The notes under the pieces were generated by a model. The model was not told where the DNA came from, did no database searches, and was given only the letters and a program-made list of their open reading frames with translations. DNA of 64,000 bases, from NCBI GenBank assembly GCA_016271365.2, contig CM057454.1, forward strand, positions 1,164,198,055 to 1,164,262,054, in the 5' to 3' direction. The position numbers and the translations under genes are program-made. Below are positions 22,970 to 34,549 of this stretch, one piece after another. The DNA comes from Neoceratodus forsteri. Taxonomy: Eukaryota; Chordata; Ceratodontiformes; Ceratodontidae. Within the stretch, counting starts at the first letter, position 1. Every line of letters starts with the position of its first letter.

Positions 22970-24333
22970 TCTATTTAAAAAAACATATATGTGACAATGC
23001 TTCTTGCTAATGGCATAATCTTCCCATCAATGTTAGTACCAGACATACTGTAGCTAGCTTGGCTTGAGGAAGGGTGAACATGGTCAAGACCCCTTAGAAA
23101 TTGAGGTGCATATTCAGCAAATAAGTTGAGATGGACTAACTCACCCTAAACTATTGAGTATTACACTCTGCATAATAGACTAGGCTTACAGGGATAATCT
23201 TGATATGGTTTGGCTGGTTTGGGTTCTACTGTTTATAATTCAGGGTTGAATAGCTGGGGAAACATTTTTTAAATGACTACCAAATGTGGTACAGTGGCAG
23301 ATGTTTTACAAAGGTATAACAGAAATTATGTCTATCAGGTATTGTTGGATCATATTTTCATAGAGACAGATTACATTTAGGGTACCTGATTATCCCTTTG
23401 TGAATCACTGCTGCTGTCTGTCACTGAAATCACTGTTTGACATATAGCTGACTGAAATCTTAGTGGTTTCTAGAATTTACCCTGAACCTGTATTTATTAA
23501 TTAAATAAATATATATATATTTTGAGGGGGTGTCTGGTTATAGATTATTCCAATATTTAATTTCAGCATTTTAGTGGAAACCTTGCACTCTGATTTTCTT
23601 ATTCTGAATTTTTTGCAGTATGTTGTCTGTGTTTATATTAATTCTGTTGGCATTCCTGCTAATGTACAGGGGCAGGGGACTGAGTTGTGATTGGGTTTGA
23701 ATAAAGAACACAGATATTCAGTACATTGCTTTGCTATCACCACTGGATTTTTTACCGTATCCCCTTTAATATTAATATACTTACATACTTTTTTTGTTTG
23801 TTTGTTTAGGTTATTGATGTAACTGCACAATTGCTTGCTGCTGCCTTTGTCTGCATGTGTTGTATTTGAGTTCCATTTTCTTTTTGAAATTGGTTACTTT
23901 TGTGTTTATGTTTCTTTGAAAATGTTTCATATTCTGACCATTTGGTTATGTCATGGCTTTTGTTTTCAGATATTTTATTGCATGTTTAGCTTTTTTGTTG
24001 TTTGTTGTTGTTGTTGAGTCACTTTCTTCACATCCTCATTTAGCCATCTTGCTTGTCACCATTTATTATAGTTCTTGATCCTTTTAATGTAAACTATTGC
24101 AATTGATAATATGTTGCCCTAAGCAAGTAAGATCAACCAGCATGGCTATCAAACAATGAACTGACACCTCAGCTTGAGTGGAAAAGGGGATACCAACAAA
24201 ACAATTTCCTCAGTTTGTAAATGGTTGCACATTAAGTGCTTAAACATAGCTCAGAAAGATCACTATAGCAGAGGTTTCAGCATGAAAAAAGGCAATACTG
24301 GGGATAGCTCAGTTCATGGAAAATTACATGATA
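22970..24333 (+). repeat. Duplicated unclassified repeat, copy 2
   Basis: Matches copy 1 at 21490-22480. Relative to copy 1 it has an extra segment of about 570 bp (23236-23814) between GGTTTGGGTTCT and GATGTAACTGCAC, which are directly adjacent in copy 1. The extra segment has an AT-rich run at 23505-23522 and no identifiable coding sequence. Confidence 0.6.
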
Positions 24334-24334
24334 A

Positions 24335-24365
<31 letters not shown>

Positions 24366-24560
24366 GATTCAATTGCTTGTGTCTTGCATAGAAGACAGTG
24401 CCTGTAGACAAATCTAATCATTTTGCCGCTGTGTTCTGGTGTGTGTGTGTGTGTGGACTTTTGATTCAATTGCTTGTGTACTGAGTGGAAGGCAGTGCTT
24501 GTAGACAAAACTAATCATTTTGAAGCTGTGTTCTGCTGTGTGTGTGTGTGCCTCTGAGTC
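24334..24560 (+). repeat. Tandem repeat of about 100 bp anchored on GT runs
   Basis: Three GT runs (about 24334-24361, 24440-24455, 24537-24550) are separated by two copies of a unit with GATTCAATTGCTTGTGT, GCAGTGC(T)TGTAGACAAA and CTGTGTTCTG. A single related unit end occurs at about 22738. Frames spanning it are spurious (His/Thr or Val/Cys dipeptides). Confidence 0.75.
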
Positions 24561-26149
24561 TGTTCTTGCAACCTTGGATAGGTAGACATGATGAGGGATC
24601 TCCTCCTTGTTGCTGGATGCAAGTTCCCTCCACAATGGGAACACCTACCTGCCCCTAGTGGGTGGCACCTGCTTCCCCTCCTCCCCTGAACCTGTCCATC
24701 TAGGTGTCCTGGTCATGTCCCTAGACAAAGTCCTGCCTCCTTTGATGCCTTGCAGGGAGGGAACATGCGCCAGATGAAAAATAGTGCTTTCTAAATACCA
24801 TACACAAACAAGAAGCGTAGTAATGAGGCTTCAGTGGAGGACACTATTTTTAACACTCTACTAAGTTGTTTGGAAGGTAATTATGCAGGTAGTCCTTTTC
24901 TCAAAGCAATACATTTGCAGGCTACACCCACTGCAGCCAAAAAAGGACACTACACAAGTTCAGACAGTTTGTCTGAATGCAAATGGGACACCACACATAT
25001 TCAAAAGGGAGTTTGTTAGGTAAAGAGGGCAGTACATAAGTTCATTAGGACAAGAAGGGCAACACATTTTAGTTACAAGGCAGTTTGTTGGGAAAACATG
25101 GCACACTTTAGCTTTAATTCAAAGGCAGTCTTAGTAATAAAATGCACTACCTTTAAATGCAGTTCCATGGGCAATCTTTCCAATCAGGTGCACAATCACA
25201 TTAAACACAGTTTATAAGTCAGACTGCACAAATTCAACAATTATTTAACTGTTTTCCCTAGCCTCACAATAGTCTAAATGCATATTACCTTTACTAAAAA
25301 TTGGGCTGGTGAACAACTTAGCCAATTTCCAATAAATGGTAATTACTACAACAGAAGTATAGCAGTATTATAATCTAGAAAAGAGATAATTAACTCAAAT
25401 ATGGTGGCCTTTAGAAGCAGTAGGAAGGGTAATTTAAATGTAATGTTCACATGTGGTTTGTGCCTTGTTCCACAAGGATGGGAGGAAGGAAAGGTCCATC
25501 TAAGTCATGGGATATACTACGTTACCTGGAAACTCGGTATCCTGATGCTCAGGATACTAAACCCAGATAACCGACATTGACAATCCTGATGGCACCACTG
25601 TCCTGACCAACTGTCAGGAAAATGGCAATAAATGCCATAATTTTTAATGTGGGGGGCTGGCCGAGCTACCTGTGCCCCAGCCCTCCATACCAGGGGGAAG
25701 CTCGGCCAGCTTCTGGCTCTGATGGTGTTTTCAGGGGTAAGGTAGCATGCCATCACATAGACTACCTTACCCTCCCTGTAGCACTATCAGGCATGTCTCC
25801 ATCAGCACAATCACTATTGGGACACTGTATCTGTTAGGCAATAGTGCCCAGGCAGGTATGTGTTGGGATTGTGAGCCATGGGAGACTATAAGAGTACCAA
25901 GCCATGCTGCTGAGTTGCCTTGGTGCCATCAAGACTATGTGGCTGCTCTGCTTTTAATGTAGAGACACTACTTATGGGGTATGGGCCTCTAGCCACAGGA
26001 CCAGACTCCCAGCTCCTGTTTGTAAAGCCTGAACATTAACACCATTTAAACATGGCCAGGAGAGATAAAGATCCAACTGCATACTCTTTATACGTTCAAT
26101 GTGTTACTGCATTAATGCTCATGTTTAAATGAAGAAACTTGAAGTGATA
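24561..26149. other. No gene; three hairpins at 25537-25772
   Basis: No domain in any frame. A cluster of perfect inverted repeats lies at 25537-25545/25549-25557 (GTATCCTGA), 25657-25667/25699-25709 (CTGGCCGAGCT) and 25735-25745/25762-25772 (GGGTAAGGTAG). The rest is unremarkable. Confidence 0.5.
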
Positions 26150-27414
26150 AACAGTATTATACAATAAGAACAGCTCTTAGTTGACAAGTAACATGCAGTG
26201 ATCAATCCCCATTCTTCAGAGTATGTTTGCACACTGTTGAACTACTTCCTCCATTGCCTGGTACTATAGTTGGGGTAAGGACACATCCTAACCTCAGAGT
26301 TCTCCCATTTTAGTCACCCACATTGTTCAATGGCAACATGCAGGCAGCCTCTTTCCTTGCTACTTCCCAGTGGGTTAATTCAGTAGGCTCTCATCATGGT
26401 GATGATAGCCTCTAGTTCTAAGGGCTTAGAGCTCAAATTCATAAGAAATGTTTCAATGCCCAAACCTTCAACCTGTTCTGGTAGACTCAGGATGCTTGCA
26501 TTAGCCACTTTGCTGAAGTTTTCAAGGTGTTTCAGCCTTAACTGGAGCATGCCATTTCCCTTTATAGACCCACTGAAGTCAAAAATACTTTTTCTGCTAT
26601 CTTCCTCCACCTTTACAACATCTTTTTGCAATTTCCAATTTTTTTGATTGCTGATAACAGTGAGCTTCTTATTACCCCACTTTATGAACCCAGTATTTAC
26701 ATTTTTCAAATCCCCACCAAACGTTATTCTGTACCACCACAGTATCTTTCCACACTTCAGTTGTGAAAACATACTTTGACCAGGATATGAAAAATTAAAA
26801 AAATTCCAAGTTCATAAGGTGATGTAAAAATTGCATTGTTGAAAATGTGGGGTCAGCATATTCAGATTTACAAATGTTATGAGGAATTGTACCAGCATTT
26901 CAAGAGATGTACTTAACTGCCATTTTTACATATTTTGAGCCCACATTTGATTTAGGTGACCATAACCCTACAATGTATATGATTCAGGTTATTTATTGTT
27001 GTACTGACCCATTTGAATATACTACTAGTATAAGTTTCATAAATTATGATTCTATAAACTTTGACAATGATCTGCAAAATTAAAAATGGCAAAGCTTTAA
27101 TTTAATCACCAATCTAGAGTTAGGGACAGCGGACTTTACTAATATCAAGATCCACTGCAGTCAAAAGTGCTTTTCTGTAGTCTCCTCCAGTTTGTTACAT
27201 CTTTTTGCACCATTGGATCCAATTTTTAATTCACCACTGACAGTGAGCCCATGATTGATTCCCCTGAGTCTACTGCTCTAATAGAGGTGTTGGCCAACCA
27301 CATGGTCAAGCCAATGGGATGCTCCAATGAACACTGACTTTTTCTGAAGTTCCCCCTCATATCCCAAAGATGAAAGCCAATCAAGCAGCAGAAGTAAGGG
27401 GTAAATAGGGAGAA
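26150..27414 (-). pseudogene. LINE ORF1-like fragment, copy 2
   Basis: Minus-strand frame 26772-26380 (130 codons) runs through ITFGGDLK, a lysine/glutamate-rich middle, R-L-K-H-L-E-N-F-S-K, then L-P-E-Q-V-E-G and I-E-T-F-L. This corresponds to the end of the coiled coil and start of the RRM of L1/Tx1-type ORF1 proteins. It is homologous to 7339-8830 but lacks the SINE. The part above 26780 is non-coding or frameshifted. The match rests on pattern only; an alternative is an uncharacterised transposon protein. Confidence 0.5.
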
Positions 27415-30043
27415 GAGGAGGCACTGTGGGTCATCCCTGGAGATAGGAAATAGCACCACAATCCACACAGTGATTGTATACAGACTCCAATCTCAGGGAA
27501 GGCAATGAACAAGGAAATGATGGAAGGAATTCTTAGAATGTCAGAAAAAGGGAAGATATTGTTGATGGGGGACCTGGATATGCCAGATGTTAACTGGAGC
27601 ACTTTGCTGCAACTACATCCAAAAGCAGTGTTATTCTCGATGCCCTACAGGGGGCATGTCTCAGACAGCTATTGTTGGAACCCATGCAGGAGGGAGTAAT
27701 CTTAGACCTGGTACTGTCAAATGGGGACAGAAAAAGGATCTCAGGTTTAGAAGTGGGTAGCCACCTGGGAACAAGTGACCACCAAACAATGTGGTTCACA
27801 ATAAACACAGCCATAGAGTCAAGCCATACAAAGGCAAGAGTACTGGACTTTAGGAGAGCTGACTTTGAGAAAAATGGGAGAGTGCCTAAGAAAGGCACTG
27901 GAAAATGGGCAAGAAAGTGGGGTGGAGGATCAATGGGGAAAAATCAAAACAGCCATCACAGAGGCAACAAGCTTTTGTGAAGCAAATCATCAAAACATAA
28001 CGAAGGGAAAAAAAAAACATTATGGTTCTCAAAAGAGGTGGTGTGGAAGGTTAAGGAGCAAAAGGTAGCATTCAGGAAGTGTAAAGAAACAAAGAAGGAG
28101 CAGGATAGATAGATGTGCCAGTTAAAGCAGAAGGAAGCAGGGAAGATGGTCAGAACAGCAAAGGCCCAAACTGAGGAAAAGATAGCCAACACAGTTAAGA
28201 AGGAGGATAAAACCTTTTATAGGTACATTAGGGAGTGAAGAAAGTACAAGGGAGGATTAGTGAACTTTAATAAAGGGAAGCGAGGGTGAACCGAGGGTGA
28301 CAGTGATAAAGCAGGGATACTGAATGAATACTTCTGCTCAGTATTTACAAAAGAAGAGGGGGAGTACCTAACCCTATGAACAGAAGCACTCTGGATAGAG
28401 GGGTCAAAACCAGTCCATTCACAGAAGAAAGTGTTCTGAAAGAACTCTTAAAACTGAAGGTGGACAAAGCAATGGGGCCTGAGAGGATTTACCCAAGAAT
28501 TCTAAAAAACTAAGGGTAGAACTAGTGACACCACTGACTACACTTTTTAACAAATCATAGGAGGATGGTGTGGTACCTGAGGACTGGGAAGAAGGTGGAT
28601 GTGATTCCCCTTCACAAAAGTATGAGCAAAACAGAGGCAGGAAACTACAGACCTGTTATTCAACCTCAGTGGTAGGGAAAATGATGGAATTACTTCTGAA
28701 GGAAAGAACTGTTAAGTTCCTAGAGGCCAGTGGTGCACAGGACCCAAAGCAGTATGGATTCACAGTGGGAAGGTCATGTCAGATTAATCTAATTGATTTC
28801 TTTAACTGGACGACCAAAGTAGTGGACCAGGGAGAGGCTGTGGACATGGCCTACCTAGACTTTAGCAAGGCATTTGACACAGTCCCACACAAAAGATGAA
28901 TATACAAGTTAGCCAGCCTTGGAGTGGGTCCAAAGGTGATAGCCTGGGTAAAAAAACTGGCTGGACAACAAGATGAAAAGGGTAATAATAAATGGAGTCC
29001 ACTCTGAAGAAAGAGGGATTACTAGCATGGTACCACAGGGTTCAGTACTGGGATCAGTCAGCTTAAATGTCTTTATAAGTGCCATTTCAGAGGGACAGGA
29101 AGGAAAAGTATGTCTCTTTGCAGACAACACACAGATCTGCAACAGGGATGATAAAGAAGTGGGGTGGAAAGGATGAGAAGGGACTTGACAAGATTGGAGG
29201 AATGGTCAAATGTGTGGCAGATTGGATTGAATGCAAAGAAGTGCAAAGTACTGCTCCTGGGAAACAAAAACCTAGTGAAAGAATACACAATGGAGGGTGA
29301 GATACTAACAACAACAAAAATGGAAAGGGACCCAGGGGTTGTCATATTAGATGACATTAAGGTGTGCAAGCAATGTGAGAAGGCAGTAAGGAGAGCTGGT
29401 GGGATACTGGGATGCACTGAGAAGGCATCACCAGTAGAAAACAGGAAGTTGTTCTCCCTCTGTACAGACAGTTGGTGAGACTCCATCTGGAGTACTGCAT
29501 GAAGTTTTGGAGAGCCCATCTTCGCAAGGGCAGAGACAGGATGGAGGTTGTCCAGAGGAGGGCAACTAAAATGATGCAGGGTCTGCAACAGAAGACATAA
29601 AAAGAGAGATTAAAGGAGCTTAATATGTATACCCTCGAGGAAAAGAGGGAGGGAGGCATGATAAAAACTTTCAAGTGCCTCAAGAGAATCAACAATGTCC
29701 AAGAGGGTAGCACATTTCAGAAAAAGAGGTGTGCCAGAACAAGGGGACACAATTTGAACATAGAGGGGGGAAGGCTCAGAGGTAATGTGAGGAAATATTT
29801 TTTTCACAGAGAGGATTGTGGATACGTGGAATGGCCTTTCTGAGAAGGTAACTGGGTCAAAAACAGGGTGAGAGTTCAAGAATGCATGGGACAGACATAA
29901 GGCAATTCTAGTGGGGGGGCAAGAAGAAGTAGGCTGTTGGTTAACTAGGATCTGCAGCTTATCCAATACATAGGGAAATGGGACAGATTGTATGGGCCAC
30001 GCAGTTCTTGTCTGCTGTCAGAGTCTATATTTTTTTGTTTCTC
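27415..30043 (+). pseudogene. CR1 LINE, 5'-truncated, endonuclease and RT
   Basis: Starts within the endonuclease: ILLMGDLDMPDVNW (GDFN-like motif, near 27555-27600) and LGTSDHQTMWF (SDH motif, near 27765). The linker has several stops. RT follows from about 28430: [40 protein letters not shown] and the catalytic position F-A-D-N (second aspartate lost). The thumb (GVVILDDIKV) and C terminus (W-N-G-L-S-E-K-V) are in several frames. The 3' end near 30043 has CTTGTCTGCTGTCAGAGTC. Decayed by many indels. Confidence 0.85.
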
Positions 30044-30654
30044 CAGGTAGAAGGTCAGCTGGGGGCCAGTGACCATCGCATGGTATGGTCAATTTGTCCA
30101 CTAGAACTAAATCATCCCTTTCCAATGCAAACATTTGGAACTTCAGAGGAGCTGACATTGATAAGGTGGCCAACAGAGTTAAGCTAGCCCTGGCAAGAAG
30201 AAATACAGGTGAGGGGGTACAGGCAAAGTGGACAAGGATTAAGGATGCAGTACTTAAAGCAACATCTCATTGTGCTAGGGAGAAAAGCAAGAGCAAATGA
30301 AGGAGGAAATCACTTTGGTTCTCAAAAACAGTAGCAAAAAAGGTCAGTGCCAAAAGGTTGTGCTTCAAGAAATATATGGGAATGGAGCAGGATTAAGACA
30401 GAGAGGCATACTAAACATCCCTAAGGGAAACACGGAAGGCAGTGAGGCAGACAAAGGCCTGAACCAAGGAAACACTAGCAAGAACAGGGGGAAGAAGCCT
30501 GCCTCAGCATGACAAGTGTTTTGATTCATTTTTTTTTAAAGAAAAGTATCTGAGGAGCAGTGGCAGGATTTCTAGGACAGTAAATTAATAAAAAGAGAAC
30601 TAGGAGAGCTTCAGTAACAGACATGTACTGGAATAGCAGTATAAGTGTAGTATA

Positions 30655-31558
30655 ATGTGGGGAGTGGTGCAATACAGTGGCTGTGGGGCAGCCATATACA
30701 GGCAGACCTTCTGGACACTGAGGTGCTGCCCTATCTGCATGCATCTCTCTGGACTGCAGGATGAGGTAGCCAGACTCAGAGTGGAAATAAACTGGGTCGG
30801 GAGTACCATCACCCCTATCCAGAGACCACCATGTCAAATGCGGTTGCCTCAAAGGATGCCGAGAACGAGCAGCACTTGGATGACAGTGGGCTCAGGGAGG
30901 GTTAGGGCAGTCAGGCAGAGGCACATCCCAGATCCTATTCCACTCAAGAACTCATACACCACACTAGAAAATGGGGAAACCAAATAGAGGTATCCAGAGA
31001 AGTGGAAGGAAAAGGTGTGGAGGTTAGTCAAGGAAGTGACCTCAGTGGGGAGAGCAGTGGACCCCAGAGGAGAAGGAAGTGAATCCTGGTGGGGGACTCC
31101 ATCATAAGAGGGATCCAGATAGGAACACAGGAGGGGGAGGAAAGGGAGGTGAGGTGCCTACCAGGTGCCACATCATGGCGGGAAGGAAGGAAGACCCTGA
31201 GGATCACTTGGAGGGCAAGATGGGAGGGCGAACTGGATGTCATTATCCACCTAGGTACTAATGACCTGGCAAATGGGGAGTCAAAGGAAGTTCAAGAAGA
31301 GTTTAGGAAATTGGGGAGGGGTCTCAAGCAAGTAGCTACTTCTGTCACCTTCTCAGAAGTACTACCTGCAAGAGGTATAGGACAGCATAGGGGTACATGC
31401 ACCAGGAACTTTAACTCATGGTTGAAGAACTGGTGCTGTGAAAAAGGGTTTGGATTCATTGGTGACTGAGGACCAACCTGGAGGGATGGAGGTTTGTACA
31501 AGCCTGATGGCCTGCATCCATCCTGGAGGGGAATCCAAGCACTCAATGATACTTTTTA
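30655..31558 (+). pseudogene. CR1 ORF1 with zinc-finger/coil and SGNH esterase
   Basis: The N-terminal part (about 30690-30780) has a C-C-P-I-C-x-H cluster followed by LQDEVARLR, matching the Cys-rich plus coiled-coil start of CR1 ORF1 proteins. After a frameshift the esterase domain begins: GDSIIRG (block I, catalytic Ser, 31092-31112), HLGTND (block III, about 31243-31260) and DGLHPSW (block V, Asp/His, 31507-31527). ORF1p of CR1 binds RNA, and the esterase may help membrane or lipid interaction. A TGA at about 31467 lies where the frame should carry tryptophan (G-D-[W]-G-P-T-W). Broken by that stop and at least one frameshift. Confidence 0.8.
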
Positions 31559-31849
31559 ATGTTACTTTAACAAGCATTTAAACTAGCCAAGGCGGCTGGC
31601 AGGCCAGTAAGGAGGGTACCTAATTGCCCACCCCCCCACAGCTAGCAGTGGAACCAGTGAACTGGAGGAGTGGATATCTCTACAAAGCAGTGTGCAAAAG
31701 ATGGAGATAAGTGCCCAAGAGGTGGATAGGCAGAAAAGGGGCAACATTCAACAGAAGGGCAGACAGCAAGGAGAACCAGGGATAAAGGACAACCAATGAA
31801 GGGGCTGGAGTAGAACAGCTAAGCAGTCTAGGGAGGTCAAATCATGGAA

Positions 31850-34549
31850 ACTCATGTGTGCCAATGCCAGGAGCCTTAGCAACAAGATGGAGGATCTGGA
31901 GGCTGTCATGGTGCAGTCAGACCTGGACATTGTGGCCAACACAGAAACCTGGTGTAATGATAACCATGACTGGGAGACGGCCATGCCTGGCTACAACATA
32001 TTCAGAAGAGACAGGGCAGGTAGGAAGGGAGGGAGGAGGAGGAGGAGTGGAACTGTATGTGAAAAATGACATAAAGGCCACAGAGATCCAGGAGGAACAA
32101 AATGGGGGAGGGATACTGTGGGTTAAGCTGGAAATGAAAATGGGTCCAGCCATCCGCACAGGTGTGATCTATAGACCACCAGCCCAAGAGGAAGAAACAG
32201 ATAAGGAGCTGATGTTAGCCATCCAAAGGATGGCAGACAAGGGTGAGGTAGTGCTGGTTGAAGACCTCAATATTCCAGATGTGGAGTGGAACATCTCAGC
32301 AGCAGCATCAACTAGGAATAGATTTATCCTGGATTCCCTTCAGGGTGCCTTCCTCAAGCAACTGTTCATGGAACCAACTCAGCAGAAGGTAATACTGGAC
32401 CTTGTGCTCACAAACAGGGACAGTGTGATGGGGGTAATAGTGGGGGAGCACCTGGGGAACAGTGACCACCAGTCATTATGGTTTGAAATCACAGAAGGAG
32501 CAGAACCAAACCACACAAAAACACGTATCTTGGATTTTAGGAAGACAGACTTTGGGAAAATGGGGAGATGCTTGAAAGAGGCATTAAGAGGAATGGGGCA
32601 GGAATCAGGGGTTGAAGAACAGTGGGCAGTATTTAAAATGGGGATTACAAGAACAAAAAAATTATGCATTAAGCAGGTTAGCAAGGGGAAAAAGAAGAGG
32701 GGGCCATTATGGTTTTCTAAGGAATTAGCAGAGAAAGTGAAAGCCAAAAAGACTGCATTCAGGCAATACAAAAAGACACAGGCAGAAGGAAATAGGGAGA
32801 AGTACTAGGAGAAGCAAAGGGAGGCAGGGAGGTCAGTAAGGGAAGCCAACGCTCAGACCGAAGAGCACATTGCAAAATCAGTGTGTAGAGGGGACAAAAC
32901 CTTTTACAGGTACATGAGTGAAAAAAGAAAGGCAAAGTGAGGGATAGTGAGACTGAAGAGGGAGGATGGGGGCCGCATGGAGGATAACAACAGTAAAGCT
33001 GACATATTGAACAGATATTTCTGCTCAGTCTTTACTGAGGAAGAGGAGGGAAATGGGTCTGAAGGGAGTACAAGGGGTGGGAATGGTGCAGAAATGGACA
33101 CAAGTCCCTTTACACGAGAAAGGGTCCTGAAGGAACTGGAAGTAATAAGAGTTGATAAAGCAATGAGGCCAGATGGAGTGCACCCCAGGGTCCTTAAAGA
33201 ACTAAGAGCGGTGGTGGCTGAACCTCTGGCAATCCTGTTTAGCCGATCACTGGAAACAGGGGAGGTACCCAAAGACTGGAGAACAGCAGATGTAGTCCCC
33301 TTATACAAAAGTGGGAACAAAGAGGAATGGAGAACTACAGACCAGTCAGCCTCACCTCAGTTGTGGGGAAGATCATGGAAGCACTACTGAAGGAGAGATT
33401 GGTGGAACATCTGGTTGTCAGTGGACTACAGGACCCAAGGCAGCATGGTTTCACCAGGGGGAGGTCATGTCAGACCAACATTGTTGAATTTTTTGACTGG
33501 GTGACTAGGGAGGTGGATCAGCGGAGGGCAGTGGACATGGCCTATCTGGACTTCAGCAAGACCTTTGACACTGTGCCACACAGAAGACTATTACACAAAC
33601 TGGGGAATATGGGTGTGGGCAGGACAGTAGTGCAGTGGGTAGGTAACTGGCTGGGTGGCAGGACACAGAGGGTGGTGGCAAATGGCTGTCACTCTACAGA
33701 GGGAACAGTGACCAGTGGGGTACCACAGAGATCAGTGCTGGGACCGGTCCTATACAACATCTTCATCAGTGACATTGCGCAGGACCTAGAAGGCAGAATC
33801 TCCCTGTTAGCTGATGACACAAAGCTCGGTAACAGAGTAGACACACCAGAGGGTGTAGACAGAATGAGAAGGGACCTGCAAAAACTTGAAGAATGGTCAG
33901 GGATTTGGCAGTTGAAATTCAATGCAAAGAAGTGCAAGATAATGCATATGGGACACAAAAACCCTGGCACAATATATCAGTTTGGGGGTGAGGATAGAGA
34001 ATGTACCAAGTAGGAAAGGGATCTTGGGGTTATCATCTCTGATGACCTCAAGATAGGGAAACAGTGTGACAAGGCAGCAAGTGAAGCAAATAGGATGCTG
34101 GGATGCATAGGCAGCACCAGCAGGAAAGGGGAGGTCATAATTCCACTATACAAGACACTAGTGAGGCCCCACCTGGAGTACAATGTACAGTTCTGGAGAC
34201 TTTGCTTACGTAAGGACATGGACAGGGTACAGAAGGTTCAGAGGAGGGCAACAAAGATGGTACATGGATTTCATCACAAGTCTTATGAGGTCAGGTTGAA
34301 GGAACTGAATATGTACTTCCTGGAGGAGAGGAGGGAGAGAGGGGATATGATAGAGATATACAAGTATCTTACAGGGAGGAACAGGGTGCAGGAATACACT
34401 ATTTTTAAGCAAAAAAGATATCCCAGGACTAGAGGGCAGGGGATGAAATTGGAGGAAGGACGATTCAGAGGAAACGTGAGGAAGAATTTCTTCACAGAAT
34501 GGGTGGTGGACAAGTGGAACACCTTGCCAGAGGAAGTGGTGGGGGGCTG
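31850..34549 (+). pseudogene. CR1 ORF2: AP endonuclease and reverse transcriptase
   Basis: Endonuclease: NARSLSNKMEDLE and N-T-E-T-W in one frame (31854-32069). The frame then shifts at a GGA run near 32035 to the 31858-32808 frame with GVIYRPP, V-E-D-L-N (normally G-D-F-N) and LGNSDHQSLWF. RT: 32947-33330 has DGVHPRVLKEL and DWRTADVVPL; 33327-34013 has [38 protein letters not shown] (Gly to Arg) and L-A-D-D (Phe to Leu). The C-terminal region is 34095-34549. At least four breaks, so the product would be dead. Function in an intact copy: nicking target DNA and priming reverse transcription. Confidence 0.85.

Noticed and set aside
29073..29966. Minus-strand frames of 118-171 codons
   Set aside because: Antisense of CR1 ORF2 3' part; the same Ser/Leu/Pro shadow occurs opposite every CR1 copy.
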